From assembly GCF_003265705.1 (NCBI RefSeq), contig NW_020313005.1, positions 16,746,109-16,810,108 of the forward strand: a stretch of DNA of 64,000 nucleotides, written 5' to 3'. The notes beneath the pieces are model-generated. The model searched no databases and was not told the DNA's origin. It saw only the letters and a list, made by a program, of their open reading frames with translations. Source of the DNA: Callorhinus ursinus (lineage: Eukaryota; Chordata; Mammalia; Carnivora; Otariidae). A program made the translations under genes and the position numbers. Positions within the stretch are counted from its first letter, which is position 1. Every line of letters begins with the position of its first letter. Positions 11,433-22,755 of this stretch are shown piece by piece.

Positions 11433-12329
11433 TTATAATCTTTAGCTGGTACCTAACTCTTTTAGCTTAACTGAACATTTTTGTAACCAAAAAACCAGGC
11501 TCCCAAAACACAGATCTCATTCAATGCACATACTCATTGCCTTTCATGTAGGTGCATGGCCCTCATCTATGAAGGAAGAGAATTTAGATTCTGAGTATAA
11601 CATTTATACCATGCTTACCTGCCCAGGGTGGGTTGGTCTTACCTAATGCTGATAGTTCAGGAACACTTCAAATCCAGACTGTCTCTTAAAAGTAAAAGAC
11701 ACACAGTGAATTATAGTATTTTGTTTTAGGGCTCATCATCCTTTCCTGTCCTTTCCTTTCAATTTCAAGTTTCCTAATTAAATGTGTGAACAGAGAAACT
11801 GTGTTCTTGATAGATGTTACCTGTCATGGGTTGTAGTCCATAATGGAAAACCTTGTTGTTCTTCTTTTTTTTTTTCTTCTGTTATACTTATAAACCTACA
11901 CCAGTGTAAGTAAGGTATAAACATTTTTAATAAGAAGAATAAATGAGCAACAAAAGAGATGACTTTGAGTGAACTTTATCACTATCAGGCCTAAAATAGA
12001 ATGCACTGTTACTGCTCATGACTCCAGCAGACTCTTAGCAGATACAAACCCTCCTAGCCACATCCTTTCCGATCGTTGCATCTTCCATTTGAATTGAACT
12101 GCGGTCTCGTCTGCCCACATAGATCTTGGTCCTTTCAAATACAACATAGTCTCCTTTTTACATCTGCTCAGACTGATCCTCTAACACCAAGTAAATCTTG
12201 TATAATGCTAGCAAGCTCGTGACAAACAGATCTATATTCTACTTCCAGGATTTGGGAATTCTATTTTCTAGTCTTCACTAAGACTATTCTTAAAGTACTT
12301 TTTTCTAGCGCACAAGAAATAGATATTAA
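11433..12329. other. Unassigned unique sequence
   Basis: Nothing is recognised except a T-rich run near 11866-11881. Confidence 0.45.
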
Positions 12330-12640
12330 TCACAAAGAACCAGAACAACAGAGTTTAATAGACTAACATAATAGAAATATAGACAAACATATATTTTTTC
12401 CCAGAAAGTAACAAAACCACACCATACATCCTGTTGTTTAATTCTCTTTTTTTCCCTACTAAACAGAATTCCATGAGGAGTTTTCCATACAAATGAGTTA
12501 TTTTGCATACATATAAATATATACGTTCACTATAGAGACATAGCACAATTACTTTTACTATTGTTGGGTATCTTACTTAGGGTTGTTTCTAGTTCTCCAC
12601 TATTATAGGTAGTAATGATCATAATCACTTTTGCATCATG
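12330..12640 (-). mobile_element. Old L1/HAL1-type LINE fragment, antisense
   Basis: 'ccagaaagtaacaaaaccac', 'acatcctgttgtttaattct', 'ttccatgaggagttttccat' and 'agggttgtttctagttctcc' follow, in order, the reverse complement of old L1 3' sequence. The copy is heavily diverged and short. Confidence 0.55.
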
Positions 12641-13661
12641 AGAATTAAACATTCACATATTTTCCTAAGTCCGCCAAGAAAATTATTTTGTCTTCTATAG
12701 TTGGAGGTAGGGGTCTAGTGCCCTTCTTTCACTATAAAGTACAGAGAATGGTGCTTTTGAGAAACAGAGAACTAGTAATTTCATCCTACCTGGAACCTGG
12801 GTTCACTGTGAGGGCCCATCCTTTTTCTTCATGTCTCTAAGTTTGGGAGGAAATGGTACTCATCCTATTCAGCCTTCTAGAATCCACTACGATGTTCCAC
12901 TTCCTTATTCCGTTCATGGTGGTGGGGAGCCACACTTCTCTGTGCCAGAGGAGGTGGGGAAGGAGGGGTAAGGGAAGACACAAGGGACAGCCTGACAACA
13001 CAGAAAATGCTGACATAAATTAATCAAACGAGGCATCTCACAGGATTGAATTAGTTCCTGATTTATGGTTGCAGTGCCACGGCTGCCAGGCCGTTTCTTC
13101 ATGCTCATCTGTTGTTGCCCCTGATTTATGTCAGAGTCTCAGTGCATTGGCTGACTAGGGACCCTTGCAGGATGGATGGAAGGGAGAGGGCTGCTCCAAT
13201 ACTGGCCGTCCCTGGTCCAATCTTCATTCCACCCTCAGAGTGCAGACTCATCTATCAACTTCATTATTTGCCTCATAAACTCAGTGTCTGCATCTTTAGG
13301 CTCTGTTATATTGCCATGGAAGCCAGGATGGTGATAAAGGGAAAAAATTTTCTTTCTTTTTTTGTCTTTTTGACTTCTGTATTCTTGGAGATTCTTAAAC
13401 CTAGACAGGATTAAAGCTGAGTCCGTGCCGATGTTTCATGTTATTACCTGCAGAGAGTTGCTCACACTTTGTTAGCCTCCTTAAGGTACTGCTAAATTTG
13501 TAATGAGAGGTACCTGGGGGGGTGATTTGTAAGAAGATGTGGTTTGGATGCTGGGGCTTTTCCCTTCAGGGAAACAATTTACCACTGTAGCACTTCTTTA
13601 TAGAAAAAAAAAATTGGGGGAACACATTGCTGTTCATTCTAGAAATCTGTCTGTGGCCTCG
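12641..13661. other. Unassigned unique sequence
   Basis: A plus-strand 100-codon frame (13112-13414) and smaller frames have no motif. A G run lies at about 13516-13522 and an A run near 13603-13612. No gene is supported. Confidence 0.45.
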
Positions 13662-13925
13662 TGGATATTCATTCATTCATTTGCTCTTTTTTTTTTTCCA
13701 AAGACCTTGTTATGTGCCATATACTGATTCCCGCACCTTTGCCTGTATTCTCTGAGTCCTAGTCTTCAAGGATTTTATGGGCTAGAGAGGAGGACAAGTA
13801 TAAAACATATTATTAAATAAATAATCCTATGATTATAGATGTATAATTGCTTATGATAATAATTTTGATAAGTGAATTCAAAGTTATGCAGAGTATTTCT
13901 AATTTTTTAAGTGAACATGGAAAGT
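13662..13925 (-). repeat. L2 LINE 3' end, antisense
   Basis: 'attcattcatttgctc...ttatgtgccatatactgattcc', then 'ttcaaggattttatgggcta' and 'gaggacaagtataaaacata', follows the reverse complement of the L2 3' end (tail, size-class and 'gagcttacattctagtgg' zones). A T run interrupts the tail. Confidence 0.6.
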
Positions 13926-14169
13926 GTTAACATCTTTGGAATTCATATGAAACATTCTTTTAAATATATTAAGAGTAGGTGGTGGTGTTTTTGTTTTTGT
14001 TTTTTTAAACATAGATTTAGTTGTTGGAAATGGCTAATGTTAACCTGAAAACAAGCTTTATTGATAAGGTGAAAGATCAAGTTCACTAATAGTAACTTCA
14101 GTTCAGAATTATCTAAATGAGGTGTGATTATCAAGGCATGGGAGGGATTCTTTCTTGTTATTAGCCCTT

Positions 14170-14365
14170 AAGTGGTATGATTATAATTTCCAAATCTATA
14201 TCCCAGGCAAAACAGTCAACATCTCTAAAACTCATTTTTCTTATCTCTAAATAGTATCTGCCTCATAAAGTTGTTATTAAAATGAAACAAGATAGCTTGT
14301 TTAATATACTTAGCACAGTAATACCTGGCATCTAGTAGATTTTTGACAAATGTCTATTATTATTT
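14170..14365 (+). repeat. MIR SINE, sense
   Basis: 'tctctaaaactcatttttcttatctctaaa', 'ctgcctcataaagttgttat' and 'taatacctggcatctagtag' are the successive MIR blocks (cctcagtttcctcatctgtaaaatg, tacctcatagggttgttgtg, agtgcctggcacatagta). Confidence 0.75.
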
Positions 14366-14425
14366 TATTGGTTTATTTATTTCTAGCACAAATATCTCTC
14401 CTATGTTTAAGAATTACATATTTTT

Positions 14426-14620
14426 GGGGGCGCCTGGGTGGCTCAGTCGTTAAGCATCTGCCTTCGGCTCAGGTCATGATCCCGGGGTCCTGGGATCGAG
14501 CCCCGCATCGGGCTCCCTGCTCCGCGGGAAGCCTGCTTCTCCCTCTCCCACTCCCCCTGCTTGTGTTCCCTCTCTTGCTGTGTCTCTCTCTGTCAAATTA
14601 ATAAATAAAATCTTAAAAAA
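14426..14620 (+). mobile_element. SINEC (Can-SINE), full length
   Basis: A complete head, body, CT-rich section and 'ataaataaaatctt' A-tail are present. The target-site duplication is 17 bp and identical, aagaattacatattttt at 14409-14425 and 14621-14637, which argues for a fairly recent insertion. The plus-strand 83-codon frame across it is SINE sequence. Confidence 0.97.
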
Positions 14621-14774
14621 AAGAATTACATATTTTTATTGCATATCACCAACTGGATATCCTATAGAAATTTAAAAATTAGAATACAAAATAAAATGGA
14701 CTTATTGTCTTTTCACTCAAACCTGCTAGTCCTGCTACTTACCCTAGATTAATGAAGAGCCATCACTGAAAACC

Positions 14775-15235
14775 TAGATGCTCATGTCAGAGTCTGGTGC
14801 AGTCTTACACTCACACCATACCATGTATCAAGGTTCTAATCATATTGAACTCTTTCACTTCCTCCACCTTGCCATGCTTTCTTCCCTCTGGGCCTTTATC
14901 CATATGGTTCCCCCTGCCTGAAACCCTCTGTCTTCCTTCATTTCAACTACATATCTACTATGCATCCTTCAGGTTTCTAGTAGAAGTAATTTCTTCCAAG
15001 AAGTTTTTTTTAACCTTCCATACCTTTTATGGGCTCCTTCTAAGTATTCCATAGTGTCTTGTACTATTCCTATTATAGCACTTAACTTCTTATATGGATA
15101 AATAACTATTTTTTGTTACTGATCCACGATCTCTACTTTTCAGTAACTAGCATATGCATCACACTTTATCCCCATTCATAGATTGAGGAGTAGGTGCTTG
15201 GTACTGTACTACTGAATGAATGAGTCTATGTTCAA
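14775..15235 (+). repeat. L2 LINE 3' part
   Basis: 'ctctgggcctttatccatat', 'cccctgcctgaaaccctctg', 'gcatccttcaggtttctagt', 'atagcacttaacttcttata' and the terminal 'taggtgcttggtactgt...gaatgaatga' are the L2a 3' landmarks in order. Confidence 0.78.
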
Positions 15236-16985
15236 AGTCACTTCCAATACAGAGGAGCTTCAAAAATAATTTAAAGGGTATTTTAAATTAAAGGAGAGGT
15301 AATCTTCCAATTGAGTTCAAAGCATCTGCATACACACATGGGGGGCTTATGTGATGCATTCAAGTAAGTACCAGGATTCACATTTTACAGAAGGAACAGA
15401 TGAATATTAAACCAGTTTCCATCAATTTTTCCAAGAACTGTAAAATAAGCCAAGTACCCTTGTAGTAACTAGATTTTAGCCACTGGCCTTCTCAACATTA
15501 CACTTTCTGCACCTCTTCTCTCCCCTGAGGTGGTTCTTATATCTCGGGAAAAAGCAAAGATCCTCCCAGCCCCCCAACCTTTGCAATTTCTTTGACATCG
15601 TTCAAGAATTTCAGTGTTAAAGAGCACTTTCAAAGTTTTGACCTCTTCTCCCGGGAGACCAGATCTTCAGAAGGATTCCTTACTAAACCTGAGGGAAAAG
15701 ATAAGCAGTCTTAGACTTTACAAAATTTTCCCTACATAACCTGGCATCAGACAGAAGAGCAAACAGAGCTTCTGGTTTCCTGTGGGATATTGATTTTCCC
15801 TCTCTGCTACAGCATTTTCCTCATCTTCTTGGCATCCTCTGCAAAAATGAGATTTGAAAAACTAACAATACTGAAAGTGACAGGTTATTCTGGCATCATG
15901 GGATATGTGAGAATTCTGGCTGAGAGGGGACTGGTGGAACACACTACTGCCCTTCAGGGGTCATTGAGGGGACTTTTAGACCATGGAGAAGATTAAGATA
16001 AATAATAGGTATTAGGAATGGCAAGATAAAAGCCTTTTGGAAAAGTGGGCTAGAAGAGCATCAAGAAGCAAATCTGAAGAGATAATGGAAGACAGAGGTA
16101 ATGGCCTCACAAAACAAACAGGAAAGACCTTCCTGAGTTCCTCTGGTAGCAACAGAGTAGGTAACTGCTGACAGGTGGAAAATGTGAGTCTGGATGACTG
16201 ATTCTTTTTTTTTTTTTTTTTTTTAAGACTCTGAGGTAGATGGCCAACTTGTTCCCTGAAAATCTCACCATCAGTTTAGCTATGTCAGTGGGTAACTCAG
16301 CTCTCCCACTGGTGAGTCTCCCCAGTGCCCTCCTCCCTCCTAGCCTCTCCAAGGCTAACCCATGTGCCCATAGTTCAGCCCCACTCCTGTAGTCTATGTT
16401 GAATCCTATCTTACAGAAAGCAAGATCTGAGAGGCTCTTACCTAATGCCCAGGAATTCTATTTTCAGTCTCACCTGCTGCCTAACTGGCTTTAACTTAGC
16501 ACCCACGTTCAATTAACAAGGGGAATTCTTGCTCCAGATACCTGTTTCTCACCTTGCCCTCCAGTTCTGAATACTCAATTGGGTTCTTTCTTTTGGCAAC
16601 TGAATTCCCTATATTAACAACTTCCCTAATGCTTTAGTTCCCTCCTAGATTCTACATCCCTCTGGATTGTGCATTCTCCCTATTGGTTGAAAAAAAAAAT
16701 TATTACTTCTTGCTGTCTTTTACCCCCAACCACATTGCCTACAACTTGCCCAAGCAAACCACTTTTTTGCTGTTTTATTCCTTAAATACTTTGTCTTCAG
16801 GTCATACCAGACACCCAGCCAGTACCTGGTCATTTTAGTGGAAGGATTTAATCTTAGATTTCATTCCCCATATCACTATAATTATATGGGTCATGCCCTG
16901 TGCCTGGACATTTGACACTTCTCTTTTCTGCTTTTCAAACTGATCATTTAGTCTAATTACACAAAAGACCTGTACATTATGTTCT
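15236..16985. other. Unassigned sequence with a T20 run
   Basis: A homopolymer of 20 T lies at 16205-16224. It does not carry SINEC sequence next to it, so it is not the tail of the local SINE family as far as I can see. MIR-like text ('cattttacagaaggaac') occurs near 15382-15400. Frames are short and overlapping. Confidence 0.45.
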
Positions 16986-17155
16986 TTTTTTTAAAGATTT
17001 TATTTATTTATTTGACAGAGAGAGACACAGCAAGAGAGGGAACACAAGCAGGGGGAGTGGGAGAGGGAGAAGCAGGCTTCCTGCCGAGCAGGGACCCCCG
17101 ATGTGGGGCTCAATCCCAGGACCCTGGGACCATGACCGGAGCCGAAGGCAGACGC
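16986..17155 (-). mobile_element. SINEC (Can-SINE), 5'-truncated
   Basis: Antisense copy with poly(T), 'aaagattttatttatttatt', 'gacagagagagacacagcaa' and the SINE body. The tRNA-like head ('...gagccacccaggcgcc') is missing, and the element stops at the 'gccgaaggcagacgc' level. A 17-bp target duplication flanks it (cctgtacattatgttct at 16969-16985, cctgtacattaggttct at 17156-17172; one mismatch). The truncation was therefore part of the insertion and not a later deletion. It lacks the pol III A box. Confidence 0.96.
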
Positions 17156-17177
17156 CCTGTACATTAGGTTCTGATAT

Positions 17178-17390
17178 ATATTTTAAACTGTCCAGTAGAC
17201 ATCTCTACCTGCCTTTATTATGGGCAACTCTAACTCAGTGTTTGGTAAGCCTGAATGTATCACTTTCCTTCAAAATCTGCTTCTCCTTCTCTATCCTCTT
17301 TTGGTTAATGAAATCACCATCTGTCCACTTAACTCAAGCCAGAAACATAGGTGTCAACTTTTCCCTTCGCTACCTCTTCCCCAGGTTCTC
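17178..17390 (+). repeat. L2 LINE fragment, first of two
   Basis: 'gtagacatctctacctgcct' and 'actcaagccagaaacatagg' correspond to an internal zone of L2 ('ggagacatctctacctggat ... ctcaagccagaaacctgggag'). The same consensus zone appears again downstream, so this is a separate copy from the next fragment. Confidence 0.62.
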
Positions 17391-17492
17391 TACTCATATC
17401 TATGTATTCTCTCTGCATGAGTGAGCTCATCTAATCCTACAGCTTTAAGTACTACCCAAATCTTGATGAGATCCAAAACACAATTAAAAAGA

Positions 17493-17533
<41 letters not shown>

Positions 17534-18115
17534 TCCTTGATGTTCGATACGTGATTTGGCTATCTATCTAATAGGCATCTCAAACTTAACATACTCAAAG
17601 CAGAACATTTGCTGTCTGACCCCAACATGAGTCTGCACTCCCCACGGTCTTCTCCCATCTCAGCAAATGAATCACCATGATGCTTAAAGCCAAATTCTCC
17701 TAGTTAGCTTTAATTCCTCCTTTTTTAAAAATACCCCCTCTCTCTCACATCCAATCCATTGGCAAGTCCTCCGGATTCTCCTCCTGACTATACCCAGAAA
17801 CTGTCCAATTCTAGCCATCTCCACTGCTGCAGTCTGAACTCAACTATCAATATGACTGGGACCATTAGAGTAGTCTTCTAACTGGTATCTTTGTTTTGTT
17901 CTCTTTCACGGCATCCTATTTTATTTCCTTTTAGAATGTATTTGTTTCTGAAAATATCTTGTTTAGTTATTTCTTTGTGAACTATCTGCCTCTTTCCACT
18001 GAAATATAGGCTCCCAGGGAACATGTGCTTCATCAGCCTGGCTGAGCACTGTATCTCCAATGCTTAAATGTAGTAGGTACTTAATAAATACTTGCTCAAT
18101 TAATTAGTTGATAGT
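17391..18115 (+). repeat. L2 LINE fragment, second of two
   Basis: 'gtgagctcatctaatcctac', 'agctttaagtactacccaaa', 'aggcatctcaaacttaacat', 'cacatccaatccattggcaa', 'ctccactgctgcagtctgaa' and the terminal 'gtaggtacttaataaatact' run through the L2 consensus from internal to 3' end. A (TG)n tract is inserted. It restarts upstream of where the previous fragment ends in consensus terms. Confidence 0.75.
17494..17532. repeat. (TG)n microsatellite
   Basis: 39 bases, about 19.5 perfect TG units, lie inside the L2 copy. Length and purity suggest length polymorphism. Confidence 0.98.
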
Positions 18116-18234
18116 TAATCACTCCCTATATCTTTGCTTGTTAAATTATCATTATTTTACCTTTTTTTGTAAATAGTAGTTTAGCCATGTTTATAACTCT
18201 TAGTTTGGCTGTGTTTAGAATTCTCAGATATTGT

Positions 18235-18390
18235 TTCCCTTTTATCCTTTGCAACAATCCTGATGAGGTAGGTGCAGATATTTCCTGGTCACAAATGAAG
18301 ACACTGAGCAGAGAGATGTTAAGCTAATTATCCAAGGTCACTCAGCTGCCCAGTGACTGCACCAGGATTGCACCAAGGAGAGTTTGCATC
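18235..18390 (-). repeat. MIR SINE, antisense
   Basis: 'gcaacaatcctgatgaggta', 'aatgaagacactgagcagag', 'ccaaggtcactcagctgccc' and 'caccaggattgc' follow the antisense MIR. Confidence 0.78.
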
Positions 18391-19714
18391 CAGATTTCTC
18401 TTTTTCAACAGTCATTGCTCATGAGGAGGCAGCTAATTGGTGCTCATTGGAGGGCAAGCTGCCTGGCCTAAAACTCCAGGTTTTCACCAGGATCTAGCTC
18501 CTTCTAGATGCAGGGGGCTTGTGGCTGCATGTTGCCCCTGACTGTCTCCAGTCTTGCAACTTCGTAGGCCTGTAACTTTTACCTTCTTTAGAGCCACAAG
18601 GTAAAATACAGAACACCTGTTTAAATATGAATTTCAGATAGAAAATGAATTGTTTTTTTACTGTAACTATGTACTATGCATGTAATCTGAAACTTAAGTT
18701 TAACTATACATTCCATATTTTCATTTGCTATACTGGGAGTCCCTACTCTCTACTCACTGTTATGTTTGTATTCCTTCTCTGATCCATGAGATATTTGGCT
18801 TGCTTTCAAGAGTGGCTATATCCTTTTATTCTCTATGTATATAGTTTAAGCGTAATATATACATTCCTTCAGTTCTGAGGACTAAATTATGTATATGTGT
18901 ATATAATTTATTATTGCCAGTTTTTAAAATAGAGGGTATGACCACAGTATACCTTCATTGTACCACTTTGATGAAAAGTCTACTTCATTAAAAAAAAAGT
19001 GTTTCTCAAAATTCATAACCCTTTTCGTCCTTTACAAACAGAAAAACTCATATGATGTTCCTTGATCTTCATATGCCACCCATCAAAGTGATTTCCTTTC
19101 ATTTTAATGCTTGGTGCTACCATAAAAATAATGTCTGTTTTGCTTTCCCAATATAAATTTATGATAAAACATATTTTTCTTCAAATATCCATATTTCTTC
19201 TAACAAGATGAGTCTGAAATATTTTCTTTAAAATGAATTTTAACTGCCCCTTCCCCAAGAAACCCTCCTGGGCTCCCTCAGGGACAGTTCATCACTCCCT
19301 CCTCTGGGCCACAGTACCCCTTCTGATCTACCTGTCAATCTCTATTGAACACTTTGCCTGCGTATTTGTGAACCCATTGAACACTGAGGTGCTCACAACA
19401 GAATTTTTTTTTGTTTTACTTCTATAGTCCCAGTCTTTTGAAAGTTCAACAAATATATATGTTCAATGACCTTACTTATAAATGATTACAAGAATCAAGA
19501 GGAGTGATATTACAGCAGCAAAACTTGTATCACAAGCAAAAAAAACAATTGGCTCCCCAAAGTTAAATTTTTGACTAAAATTTGGCAGAAATTAGTGCTA
19601 AATAATCACTTAGCTTTGTTTCTCTCATCTGTGCTTGCTATATTATTTTTCTTTGAGTTTTAAATTTGGGGAAAGAGTGTTTACTCTCCCTTCTCATATA
19701 GTTTTTGTGAACAG
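18391..19714. other. Unassigned unique sequence
   Basis: Sequence is AT-rich after 18.6 kb. No repeat is recognised, and frames are 64 codons or shorter. A poly(A) of about 9 occurs near 18990. Confidence 0.45.
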
Positions 19715-19955
19715 ATGTGATAGAGTGGGTAGGGAATTAGCATCTGAATCCAGACTGGACCCGGACTGGTTAGGTTCAAGCCTAGACTATTGCTTTCTAG
19801 CTGGGCAACTTGGGAAAGTTGGAAATACCTCAGTTTCTTATCTGCAAAGATGGATTAGTAATAAGTACTTTCTCACGGACTTCTGGTAATACTAGATGGA
19901 TTAACGCGTATAAGGAATTCACACAATTCCTAGAACACAATGGGCATGATGAGGG
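19715..19955 (+). repeat. MIR SINE, sense
   Basis: 'atagagtgggtagggaatta', 'ttctagctgggcaacttggg', 'cctcagtttcttatctgcaa' and 'ttcctagaacacaatgggc' match MIR from its tRNA-related head to its 3' part. It is one of the more complete MIRs here. Confidence 0.8.
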
Positions 19956-20632
19956 TGTGTTGGTCTGCATGGTTCAGATCTTTTTTGAAGCATTCATTTT
20001 TACTTTTGGAAGACCTGTTGGTTTCTGAAGGCCTCTGGTAAGATGTGACGCATGTACTCTTGTGCAAGACAGAACAAACCAAAGCTTGCTGCCAAGCAAT
20101 TCACCATACATTTTCTAAAGTGTGTGATATTTCATATTGCTTGTTTTATTGCTTCAAGTCCTCTGTCAGCGTGCCCTCAGTTTTGTTCCCTAGGCTTTCA
20201 GCTTTCTTTGTTCTCAGGACACCAGTTTTTTCACTCATCGTTGACTGTTGCCTACCCCAAACACCATTTTCTAGAGGTTTGGCCCTCATGCAAATCTTCA
20301 TGCCCCGCTCTTCCTGATCATCTAGTCAGAAAAGGCAGGACTCTACCACCAGAACCATCTCTCCCACTTTCCTCTTCACTCACAGACTCTTCCCACACCC
20401 CGTTGTCCTGCATCTGACCTTTTGGAGGCTGTTTTACTAACACCTTTTTCTCCAACAACAAAGCATTCCCAGTGTGGGAGGAAAGATCATCCTGGCATTT
20501 CTCCCTGAAGTCATCACTGCTGTTGCATAGGTCAGGAAGGATGTCACCTCATGGGCCCCAAGCACACAGAAAGTGAGACAGAATGTTCTGGCTCCCACCC
20601 AGAGTCAAGTGAAGTCTCTTCCCATTTTTCTT
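19956..20632. other. Unassigned unique sequence
   Basis: A plus-strand 121-codon frame (20052-20417), overlapped by a 90-codon frame, is Ser/Phe/Leu-rich with no motif and is judged to be chance. The composition is pyrimidine-rich. Confidence 0.42.
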
Positions 20633-20808
20633 TTCTTTTTTTTTTTTTTTAAGATTTTATTTATTTATTTGATAGGGGGAGCAGGAGAGGGAGAAGCAGG
20701 CTTCCTGCTGAGCAGGGAGCCTGATGCGGGGCTCGATCCCAGGACCCTGGGATCATTAGCTGGGCTGACAGCAGCTGCTTAACCAACAGAGCCACCCAGG
20801 TGCCGCCC
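20633..20808 (-). mobile_element. SINEC variant with internal deletion
   Basis: Antisense SINEC with poly(T), 'aagattttatttatttattt', body and head ('gccacccaggtgcc'). Compared with neighbours it lacks most of the 'gagagagggaacacaagca' section between the AT-rich tail and 'ggagcaggagagggagaa'. It has altered sequence before the B-box area ('ttagctgggctgacagca'). The 17-bp target duplication ctcttcccatttttctt (20616-20632 and 20809-20825) is identical. Confidence 0.95.
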
Positions 20809-21004
20809 CTCTTCCCATTTTTCTTATTGGGACAGGCAGTTTAGCTCGCCTTTTTCCATGGATTTTTTTCATGAGAATTTGTTGACATGCCTTTTATTTT
20901 CATATATTCTTTTAAAAACACAGAAAAATAAGTGAATCTAATATCCCAGGGGGAAACTGTTTTCTTCAGTTCCCTTGAGAGAAGGAGGAAGAGAAAAATG
21001 AGTG

Positions 21005-21300
21005 CATGAGCGAATTGACACACTGATGGGGTGTGAAGGAAAGGGATGGGTCAAAATACATGCAAGTTTCTGGTTAAGGTGACTGGGTGGATGGTGTAGA
21101 TAGTAACCGAGATAGAGAAAACTGGAAAAGTCAGAGTATGAGGGGTTATATGATAGACATGTTGCATCTGAGTTAACTGTTGCAGAGAAGTCTGTGCAGA
21201 AATAGGTTCGGGAATCTCTCGCATGTGGGTGATGGTTGAAAATCCAAAAGTAGATACCATCATCCTGGAGGTTATAAAGAAGGAGATAAAGCACTCAAGG
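21005..21300 (-). repeat. Possible L2 LINE fragment, antisense
   Basis: 'gttaaggtgactgggtggat', 'gtagatagtaaccgagatag' and 'atcatcctggaggttataaa' resemble the antisense L2 internal zone ('gagcaactgggtggatggtg ... ttactgagatgggg'). The likeness is moderate. Confidence 0.42.
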
Positions 21301-21539
21301 TGAAATCTAGGAAAATGCTAACGTTGAACTGGGCTTTCTTCAGGAATGGAAAAACCTGGGCATATTGATAACTTGAGGAAAACAGCAAAGAAACTTGTTA
21401 CAAGAAATTCCCAGACATTGCTCACCTGCGGGATAGGTTTTCAACAAGGTCCACTGTGGCCAGAGCTTTGGTCCAAATTAGATCACCAGCTTTTAGATCT
21501 GCTTGGAATTCAACTGCATTAGACAAGATTAATAATAGC

Positions 21540-21760
21540 TAAACCTATAATAGCTAACATGGGTCCAGTGGTTTCATTACTCATTTGGCATTTCTCAACA
21601 ATTCTCAACAATTTAGGTATTATTCACCAATTATTGGAGATAAGGGAAACAAACAAATGAAGACCCAGTGGGTGAGGACACATGCCCAAGTGACACACCT
21701 GGTTAGTTCCAGAGCTTGCTTCCAGCCCTAACCAGCCGACCCTCAATTCTACCACGTTTA
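21540..21760 (-). repeat. MIR SINE, antisense
   Basis: 'taggtattattcaccaatta', 'aatgaagacccagtgggtga', 'gcccaagtgacacacctggt' and 'cagagcttgcttccagccc' follow antisense MIR. A 10-bp 'ttctcaacaa' repeat occurs just inside. Confidence 0.72.
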
Positions 21761-22414
21761 AAAAAAACACTGGGCAATTTTATACTTTTACAGCACCTAC
21801 TCTTCAAAAATCATTTTGTGTCTGTTTAGTCTAACTCTTTTTACCTCTTGCTTTTATATGCTGATATTTTACTATTCTGATAAGAACCCTAGACTGATAA
21901 TGAGAGGATGGGGACAACAAAACACAGGGGAGAAAAAGGCCAGCCTATTTGCCAGTAATCACACACTTTTCTTCTAGATAACATGCAAGAGACGCAGAGG
22001 CAGTGATCCAAAACAATGCCAATACTCACTGAATGGAATTGCTAAGAGGTTTCACTGCTCCCCCCAAAGAGGACAGGTCTGGTAATTGCAAATGAGTTTA
22101 ATCTGTTTCACATCTGAATTATCGTGGCCTTAGGATCCAAATTGGCTTGCTTCTCAAGTTTGTCAGGTCTGTCTCCTGCACACTCTCCTTTGTCAAGGGA
22201 GAAGGAGGTCTGATGAAGAACAGAACATGGCTTGGAGCCAGTCTGCTCATCAAGCCAGTATATATTGCACACTTATCCACATAACTCAAATATGATTTTT
22301 CTCAGCAAATCTCCTGCCACCCCATCTCTACTGTAGCAGAAGTAATTGTTCCTTCCTGTGTATTCCTACTGCATATGCTAACATTATAACATTAACTAGC
22401 TCACACTCAGAGTA
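21761..22414. other. Unassigned unique sequence
   Basis: No recognised repeat, gene or RNA structure. Confidence 0.45.
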
Positions 22415-22645
22415 GTGTTAAGAGTACAAACACTTTGTGGGTTTGACCCAGGTCAGCTGTCAAAGCTGTATGGCCTTGGGTAGCTCATATAGTCTCTATG
22501 TCTCAGCTCCATCATTTATAAAATGAGATATAATTCTAGTGTGAATTAAAAGAGTTAACACATGTAAGGAACACGAAAGCGCTCCTAGGACCTAGGAATT
22601 ACTATTTAAATCTTAGTCATTATTATTAGTTTCTTTAAACACTAC
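22415..22645 (+). repeat. MIR SINE, sense
   Basis: 'gtttgacccaggtcagctgt', 'tatggccttgggtagctcat', 'ctcagctccatcatttataa' and 'agagttaacacatgtaagga' are MIR blocks in order, ending near 'tattattagt'. Confidence 0.78.
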
Positions 22646-22755
22646 CTGTTCCACGAAACTATAGGCAGTGGTCGTGCCTTAATTATTTCATAGTTTTCCC
22701 CATAGCACCATCTGAAATAGAGAAGACGTTCAGTTACTACTGGCTGAAAGAGGAA
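22646..22755 (+). repeat. Possible L2 3' tail
   Basis: 'gaaactataggcagtggtcgtgc' to 'atctgaaatagagaagacgttcagttactactggctgaa' is like a decayed L2 end (gactgtaagctccatgagggcaggg ... gctcaataaatattt). Confidence 0.35.

Noticed and set aside
16205..16224. T20 run as the tail of an antisense SINE or retrogene
   Set aside because: The sequence to its right is not SINEC body and no target duplication is visible.
20052..20417. 121-codon frame with hydrophobic, Cys-containing residues
   Set aside because: Pyrimidine-rich composition produces Ser/Phe/Leu, an overlapping second frame is equally open, and no motif is seen.
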